This document shows, one piece after another, positions 6,356-9,904 of a stretch of 9,904 nt of DNA (position 1 is the first letter of the stretch; each line of letters begins with the position of its first letter). Made by a program: the position numbers and the translations under genes. The stretch lies in the NCBI GenBank assembly GCA_017998195.1, contig JAGODN010000059.1, positions 1 through 9,904 of the forward strand, read 5' to 3'. This DNA is from Desulfobulbus sp. Its GTDB lineage: Bacteria; Desulfobacterota; Desulfobulbia; Desulfobulbales; Desulfobulbaceae. The notes under the pieces are model-generated. The model did not search any database. It was not told the DNA's origin and saw only the letters and a program-made list of their open reading frames with translations.

Positions 6356-6958
6356 TTACTGTTCCTCCTTGGTGAAAAAGTCGATTAACTGGATCGACAC
6401 CGTGTAGAAGGGATGTCGAACTTCTTGCATGCAGCGTTCCTTGAACCGCGTGAACCAGGGCCGGAACAGGGTTCGCAGGAAGACCTCCTCGGCCTCGACC
6501 TGGCCTTCGCCGGTCAGGGCCGCGAGAAAATCGAGTTCCAGGGCGAGGTGGTCGGCGGGTTCGGTCTCGCTGGCCAGGTCGTAGCCGTGCGCCCGGTAGA
6601 AGTCGCGGGTGCGCTCGGTGGTCGGGCCCTGGAGGGTGCCGCTGCCGTCCAGGTACACCGAGGCGTAGGGCGGCACGGTGACGTGGGGCACGGCGTTGAT
6701 GAACAGGCGGGTGTAGGCGGTGCGGAGGTCGTCGAGCGGGTCTGCGGACCGGCGGCGCCAGTCTTGGAAGGCGGCCCGTTCCCCGGACCAGTCGAGGGAG
6801 TCGAGCAGGGATTCCAGGGTATCGAACAGCTGCTCGTTGCAGCTGGCCGCCTCCGGGTAGCGCATGGTCAGAGCGAGCAGGGAGTAGATGGCGCTGAGGG
6901 TGGCGTCTTCGCCGGCCGGGGCGTTGCCCTGATCGAGTGTGGTGGGTGCGGCTGTCAT
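6356..6958 (-). CDS. TorD/DmsD-family molybdoenzyme maturation chaperone
   Basis: The 200-residue, probably all-helical cytoplasmic protein shows the TorD/DmsD family marks: LRTAYTRLF (78-86), VPPYASVYL (95-103) and EPADHLALELDFLA (133-146). Such chaperones bind the Tat signal of a molybdoenzyme and hold back export until the cofactor and iron-sulfur cluster are in place. Its position first in the operon, touching the catalytic gene, makes that enzyme its evident client. The ATG at 6958 has AGAGG nearby (about 5 bases) and begins the family-like region. The frame remains open upstream to 7525, but that portion is Arg/Pro/Ala-rich and runs across the promoter, so it is excluded. The DNA on the opposite strand of this region shows no credible gene. 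Confidence 0.9.
   Translation of the reverse strand: MTAAPTTLDQGNAPAGEDATLSAIYSLLALTMRYPEAASCNEQLFDTLESLLDSLDWSGERAAFQDWRRRSADPLDDLRTAYTRLFINAVPHVTVPPYASVYLDGSGTLQGPTTERTRDFYRAHGYDLASETEPADHLALELDFLAALTGEGQVEAEEVFLRTLFRPWFTRFKERCMQEVRHPFYTVSIQLIDFFTKEEQ
6362..6370 (-). promoter_or_regulatory. Strong ribosome binding site inside the end of the chaperone gene
   Basis: AAGGAGGAA on the minus strand lies within the last codons of the TorD-like gene, about 8 bases before the ATG of the catalytic subunit. Its strength suggests high expression of the enzyme relative to the chaperone, together with translational coupling. Confidence 0.85.
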
Positions 6959-7117
6959 AACCCTCTGCGGTGGTCGCGGTTCTGCTGCGCTGGGCGACGT
7001 GGCCGTTCCGCCGGCGGGCGGCGGCAGCGGTGGGTGCGCCCGCGGGCCGAAAAGGATGCAGGCGCAAGTCCCGCCACCGCCCGGCAAGGCGCTGAAACGG
7101 CCCTTTATAAGCCGCAC

Positions 7118-7146
7118 ACTGTAGCATACTCGAGCCGAGAGTACAA
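7118..7146 (-). promoter_or_regulatory. Candidate sigma-70 promoter of the torD-psrA-psrB-like operon
   Basis: On the minus strand TTGTAC (7146-7141), a 17-base spacer and TACAGT (7123-7118) lie in an AT-richer island (7101-7150) inside GC-rich DNA. The -35 match is only three of six and the -10 four of six, so an activator is likely if this is the promoter. A second TATAAA lies just downstream (7109-7104) without a -35. Confidence 0.45.
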
Positions 7147-7238
7147 GGAACCTCTGGCCGGCGGGACAGGATTTGCAGGGCCTCCGCCGAGGAGAGAAAA
7201 ACGGGCGCGGAGGACCGGCCCGGCCGCCTGCGACCGTG

Positions 7239-7319
7239 GCCCTGCCGCTGGCGGCGGCGGTCCGTGCGGTCCGGCCGGCAGGGTGCCGGGTGCGGATGCC
7301 CGCGGACGCCCTGCCGCTG
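7239..7319. repeat. 12-base direct repeat flanking a complementary arm
   Basis: gccctgccgctg occurs at 7239-7250 and 7308-7319. Between them, cggcaggg (7276-7283) is the exact complement of ccctgccg in both copies. Either copy can pair with the central arm over 8 bp. It lies between the two divergent promoters. It could be a regulator site or a chance product of the base composition. Confidence 0.4.
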
Positions 7320-7346
7320 TCAGCGCACGGAGCCGGGGCTTGCCGC

Positions 7347-7375
7347 TTGACGCTCGCCCGGTTTGCCGTTATAAG
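7347..7375 (+). promoter_or_regulatory. Sigma-70-type promoter of the thioesterase gene
   Basis: TTGACG (7347-7352), a 17-base spacer and TATAAG (7370-7375) each match the consensus at five of six positions, the best promoter in the window. Transcription would start near 7382, giving a leader of about 80 bases before the ATG at 7461. Confidence 0.75.
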
Positions 7376-7405
7376 GTCAAATTCACGAATGTTTTGTCGG
7401 TTTGT

Positions 7406-7429
7406 GCCGCATCCGCCCGCGGGTGCGGC
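7406..7429 (+). promoter_or_regulatory. Stable hairpin in the thioesterase mRNA leader
   Basis: GCCGCATCCG (7406-7415) and CGGGTGCGGC (7420-7429) pair over 10 bp, with one G-U wobble and a CCCG loop. It lies between the predicted transcription start and the ribosome site. No T-run follows, so it is more likely a stability or regulatory element than a terminator. It was found by eye; no RNA family is recognised. Confidence 0.6.
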
Positions 7430-7460
7430 GCCCCCCTTCACCGCACGAGGTCGAACGCAC

Positions 7461-7841
7461 ATGGAACTGCACATCCCCATCGGAACCCAGGGCAAGGAAG
7501 CGTTGAGCGTCACTTTCGAGAACACCGCGGCCCGCTACGGCAGCGGCCTGGTCGAGGTGTTCGCCACCCCGGCCCTGGTCGCCCTCATGGAGAGCACCTG
7601 CCTCGCCTCGGTGCTGCCCTTCCTGCCCGAGGGCTGGGGCACGGTGGGCGTCAAGGTGGACATCGTCCACACCAGGGCCACGCCGGTGGGTCAGCGGGTG
7701 AGCTGCGAGTCCACCCTGGTGGAGGTCGACCGCCGCCGATTGGTGTTCGAGGTGGTGGCCCACGACGAACGGGGCGAGATCGGCCGCGGCCGGCACGAGC
7801 GGTTCGTCATCGACACCAAGAAATTCATGGAAAAGCTCTGA
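7461..7841 (+). CDS. FlK-like hotdog-fold acyl-CoA thioesterase
   Basis: The 126-residue protein resembles the fluoroacetyl-CoA thioesterase FlK family: VEVFATPALVALMES (31-45), VDIVHTRATPVGQ (66-78) and GRGRHERFVID (108-118). Thr36, Glu44 and His70 keep the 8- and 26-residue spacing of the FlK catalytic Thr42, Glu50 and His76. The protein should therefore hydrolyse a short acyl-CoA in the cytoplasm. The position matching the FlK lid residue Phe36 is Leu30 here, judged from my recollection of FlK, so real fluoroacetyl specificity is unlikely. House-cleaning of an acyl-CoA is more plausible. GAGG at 7447-7450, 10 bases before the ATG, supports the start. A longer frame from 7173 crosses the promoter and is rejected. 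It is a single gene convergent with the next one. Confidence 0.88.
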   Translation: MELHIPIGTQGKEALSVTFENTAARYGSGLVEVFATPALVALMESTCLASVLPFLPEGWGTVGVKVDIVHTRATPVGQRVSCESTLVEVDRRRLVFEVVAHDERGEIGRGRHERFVIDTKKFMEKL

Positions 7842-7857
7842 CTGGGCCGGTTGTGGC

Positions 7858-7881
7858 CCGGCGGACCGCTCAGTCCGCCGG
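7858..7881. terminator. Hairpin between convergent genes, possible bidirectional terminator
   Basis: CCGGCGGAC (7858-7866) and GTCCGCCGG (7873-7881) form a perfect 9-bp stem. The loop CGCTCA contains the stop codon of the minus-strand gene. It lies 17 bases past the thioesterase stop. There is no T-run on either side, so it is a weak intrinsic terminator or an mRNA 3'-end stabiliser serving both transcripts. Confidence 0.5.
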
Positions 7882-8412
7882 CCGGTGGTAGCGGCTGAGC
7901 ACGCCGTAGAGCATGTCGGGCAGGTCGTTCTTCTGCCGGGAGGAGCGCTGGATCTGCTTGAGGCACTTGTCGAAGGTGAGCGGTTCCCCCAGCGAGATGT
8001 GCCGCAGGATGAGCGAGATGAGCCGGGTGATGGTGGTCAGGTTGGAGATGCGCGACTGCAGTTCGTGGTCGCGGTCAAAGGCGGTGGAGGCGAACACCTC
8101 CACCGGCCTCCCCTCGACCTCGCTCACCGACAGGTACCACTTGTTGCGGTCCCGGTCGATGGTGCGGTAGCGCTTGCCGTCGAGCACGTCCGGCAGCTCC
8201 GCCTCGCTCTCGATGCGTCGGGCACCGGCCCGGGGCAGAATGGCCTCGTCCTGATGGCGCAGCCACAGGGTCTTTACCACCTCCGGGTGCTCCCGGACAT
8301 ACCGCTCCACCGCCAGGCAGGCGGAACAGGTGGCGGGGTCGTCACCCGGCGGCGGGCTTGCCAGTTCGAGGCCGCAGAGGCTGCAGCGGCCGGCGTGGGA
8401 TTCGGCTGTCAC
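7870..8412 (-). CDS. Zinc-ribbon plus TSCPD-like domain protein
   Basis: The 180-residue cytoplasmic protein begins with a likely zinc ribbon: Cys10-x2-Cys13 and Cys29-x2-Cys32. A charged helical stretch follows (33-75). Residues about 84-176 resemble the TSCPD domain found near the C-terminus of B12-dependent ribonucleotide reductases: KWYLSVSEVEGRPVEVF (91-107), NLTTITRLISLILRH (124-138), then LKQIQRSS and NDLPDMLYGVLSRY (162-175). The last segment aligns with the motif that names the family, but its Cys is replaced (K-N-D-L-P-D). No reductase catalytic domain is present. The start is a GTG with GGAG 7 bases upstream. There is no in-frame ATG nearby, and the frame upstream is only the antisense of ileS. 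A regulatory or nucleotide-binding role related to ribonucleotide reduction is possible but unproven. Confidence 0.8.
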   Translation of the reverse strand: MTAESHAGRCSLCGLELASPPPGDDPATCSACLAVERYVREHPEVVKTLWLRHQDEAILPRAGARRIESEAELPDVLDGKRYRTIDRDRNKWYLSVSEVEGRPVEVFASTAFDRDHELQSRISNLTTITRLISLILRHISLGEPLTFDKCLKQIQRSSRQKNDLPDMLYGVLSRYHRPAD

Positions 8413-8552
8413 GATGTCGCTCCGTCGTGGAAGATGCGTTGGCAGGGGGAGGGGCGTCGGCCGCCCCGGACCGGCGCAGAATACCTCTGTGCCGGGCAAC
8501 TGGCAAGGGCTGTGAAGGTCCGGTGCCGCCGCCGGCCCGTCGGCCTTTTCCC

Positions 8553-8580
8553 TTGCACATTCATTCGGGCTTGGTAAAAT
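8553..8580 (+). promoter_or_regulatory. Extended -10 promoter of ileS
   Basis: TGGTAAAAT (8572-8580) gives an extended -10 (TG-n-TAAAAT). TTGCAC (8553-8558) lies 16 bases upstream as a partial -35. The predicted start near 8587 leaves a leader of about 45 bases, too short for a T-box; none is seen. Confidence 0.6.
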
Positions 8581-8631
8581 CTTGCGTTTTGCTCCGACCC
8601 AACACTCAATTGCTTGCCAGCGGGAAGAACG

Positions 8632-9904
8632 ATGGATTACCGGGAAACACTGAACCTGCCGCAGACCAGTTTCAAGATGAAGGCCAATCTCACTCAGCGG
8701 GAGCCGCTCGTGCTCAAGCGCTGGGAGCGGGAGGGGCTCTACCGGCAGCTGCAGCAGGCCGCGGCCGACCGGCCGCTGTTCATCCTCCACGACGGTCCGC
8801 CCTACGCCAACGGCAACATCCACTTGGGCACCGCTTTCAACAAGGTGCTCAAGGACATCATCCTGCGCGCCAAGCGCATGGCCGGCTGCAACGCCCCCTA
8901 CATCCCCGGCTGGGACTGCCACGGCCTGCCCATCGAGCACAACGTCGACCTGGAACTGGGCGAAAAGAAGCAGACCATCCCTGTGCTCAGCAAGCGGGCC
9001 GCCTGCCGCAAGTATGCGGAGAAGTGGATCAAAACCCAGCGCGAACAGTTCAAGCGGCTGGGCGTGCTCGGCGACTGGGACAATCCCTACCTGACCATGA
9101 ACCACGCCTACGAGGCGGTGATCGCCCGGGAGTTCAACCGCTTCCTGCTCTCCGGGGCCGTGGTCCGCGCCAAGAAGCCGGTCTACTGGTGCGCCACCTG
9201 CGGGACCGCCCTGGCCGAGGCCGAGGTGGACTACGCCGATCACAGTTCGCCGTCGATCTACGTCAAGTTTCCGGTGGTCGACGACCTGGCCGGGGTGGCG
9301 CCGGAACTGGCCGGCCGCAAGGTCCAGGTGCTCATCTGGACCACCACCCCCTGGACCCTGCCCGCCAACCTGGCGGTGGCCTTCCACCCGGACCTGGCCT
9401 ATGCCGCGGTCGAGGTGCGGGGCGAGGTGTGGATCCTCGCCAGCGAACTGGTCGGCCCGTGCATGCAGCTGTTCGGCATCGACGACCACCGCCTGCTCGC
9501 CACCTTCTCCGCCGCCGGCCTGGAAGGGAAGCGGTGCCGCCATCCCTTCCTCGAACGCGATTCGCTCTTGGTGCTGGCCGACTACGTCACCGCCGACTCG
9601 GGCACCGGCTGCGTGCACACCGCGCCCGGCCACGGCGCCGACGATTACCTGACCGGACGGCGCTACGGGCTCGAGGTGCTCTCGCCGGTGGACGACGACG
9701 GCCGCTTCACCGCCGAGGCCGGCCGCTACGCGGGCGAGCAGGTGCCGCAGGTGAACCGGCGGATCATAGCCGACCTGGCCGCCGACGGCTCGCTCGTCAA
9801 GGAGCAGGTGCTCAACCACAGTTACCCGCACTGTTGGCGCTGCAAGGAGCCGGTGATGTACCGGGCCACGGCCCAGTGGTTCATCTCCATGGACAGCCTG
9901 CAAC
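8632..9904 (+). CDS. ileS: Isoleucyl-tRNA synthetase, N-terminal part (runs off the window)
   Basis: The first 424 codons of a class I synthetase that charges tRNA-Ile. Visible landmarks are LHDGPPYANGNIHLGT (52-67), which holds the HIGH-type signature in the form HLGT (His64-Thr67); YIPGWDCHGLPIEH (90-103); the insert-joining YWCATCGTALAEAEVDY (185-201); and the CP1 editing domain with WTTTPWTLPANLA (236-248) and GTGCVHTAPGHGADDY (324-339). The Asp pair in GHGADDY includes the position of the editing aspartate. The KMSKS loop and C-terminal zinc domain lie beyond the window edge; a full IleRS is about 930 residues. GGAAG a few bases upstream supports the ATG. The reverse strand is open throughout, which is a high-GC shadow. 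Confidence 0.97.
   Translation, partial: MDYRETLNLPQTSFKMKANLTQREPLVLKRWEREGLYRQLQQAAADRPLFILHDGPPYANGNIHLGTAFNKVLKDIILRAKRMAGCNAPYIPGWDCHGLPIEHNVDLELGEKKQTIPVLSKRAACRKYAEKWIKTQREQFKRLGVLGDWDNPYLTMNHAYEAVIAREFNRFLLSGAVVRAKKPVYWCATCGTALAEAEVDYADHSSPSIYVKFPVVDDLAGVAPELAGRKVQVLIWTTTPWTLPANLAVAFHPDLAYAAVEVRGEVWILASELVGPCMQLFGIDDHRLLATFSAAGLEGKRCRHPFLERDSLLVLADYVTADSGTGCVHTAPGHGADDYLTGRRYGLEVLSPVDDDGRFTAEAGRYAGEQVPQVNRRIIADLAADGSLVKEQVLNHSYPHCWRCKEPVMYRATAQWFISMDSLQ

Larger units (their letters stand above)
6959..7460. other. Divergent intergenic region between chaperone and thioesterase genes
   Basis: This 502-base stretch holds no gene I can support. It separates two divergent genes and contains a minus-strand promoter candidate (7118-7146), a plus-strand promoter (7347-7375), a GC-rich central block with short repeats (7239-7319) and a leader hairpin (7406-7429). 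The chaperone mRNA would have a leader of about 150 bases. That leader contains two 10-base palindromes, ccgccggcgg at 7008-7017 and gcccgcgggc at 7038-7047, which may fold. No riboswitch family was recognised. Confidence 0.7.

Noticed and set aside
4022..6388. A 788-codon open frame on the plus strand, antisense to the whole catalytic-subunit gene
   Set aside because: Its Gly/Val/His/Asp/Leu-rich composition mirrors the opposite coding strand at high third-position GC. It shows no domain motif or ribosome site and conflicts with clear minus-strand genes.
7173..7460. Upstream in-frame extension of the thioesterase
   Set aside because: It would place the near-consensus promoter at 7347-7375 inside the gene, and the added residues are Arg/Ala/Pro-rich without homology to the family.
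6959..7525. Upstream in-frame extension of the TorD-like gene
   Set aside because: The extension crosses both promoter candidates, is low complexity and does not resemble TorD. The family region begins after the ATG at 6958.
8413..9903. Open frame on the minus strand running through ileS into the TSCPD-like gene
   Set aside because: It is the antisense of a clearly coding ileS. Only the part after the GTG at 8412 has recognisable domain features and a ribosome site.

Overview
The window looks like a chromosomal segment from a GC-rich, anaerobically respiring bacterium. A Desulfobacterota relative (Desulfobulbales-like) is my best guess. The guess rests on a periplasmic molybdenum oxidoreductase with its chaperone and four-cluster iron-sulfur partner, a stand-alone domain resembling the C-terminal part of B12-dependent ribonucleotide reductases, and the style of the isoleucyl-tRNA synthetase. 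No ribosomal RNA or other phylogenetic marker is present, so this is inference.

Layout from left to right. (1) 193-3134, minus strand: a MotB-like gene, then a MotA-like gene overlapping it by 4 bases (ATGA). After a 169-base gap comes a predicted lipoprotein with 18 pentapeptide repeats. This is a proton- or sodium-channel stator-type pair in reversed gene order, with no flagellar gene in view. (2) 3224-3257: a strong intrinsic terminator (11-bp stem plus T6) that separates this set from the next operon. (3) 3289-6958, minus strand: a TorD/DmsD-type chaperone, a Tat-exported PsrA/PhsA-like molybdopterin catalytic subunit (its start codon directly abuts the chaperone stop codon) and a PsrB/NrfC-like protein with four [4Fe-4S] clusters. 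No NrfD/PsrC membrane subunit follows before the terminator. (4) 6959-7460: a 502-base divergent intergenic region with a promoter on each strand and a stable leader hairpin. (5) 7461-7841, plus strand: a small FlK-like hotdog thioesterase. (6) 7870-8412, minus strand and convergent: a zinc-ribbon plus TSCPD-like protein starting at GTG. (7) 8632 to the window end, plus strand: the first 424 codons of ileS, with its own extended -10 promoter.

The chaperone, catalytic subunit and iron-sulfur subunit form one functional unit. The chaperone would mature and proofread the molybdoenzyme. The folded enzyme would leave through the Tat pore, carrying the signal-less iron-sulfur subunit with it. Electrons would then be exchanged with a quinone- or cytochrome-linked partner encoded elsewhere. 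The MotB/MotA pair would form an ion-driven inner-membrane complex anchored to peptidoglycan, and the pentapeptide lipoprotein next to it may be an envelope partner. The remaining genes (thioesterase, TSCPD protein, ileS) look like separately transcribed single genes. The least ordinary items are the reversed, flagellum-orphan stator pair with its lipoprotein neighbour, the free-standing zinc-ribbon/TSCPD protein, and the molybdoenzyme operon without a membrane anchor. None can be called a new system from sequence alone.
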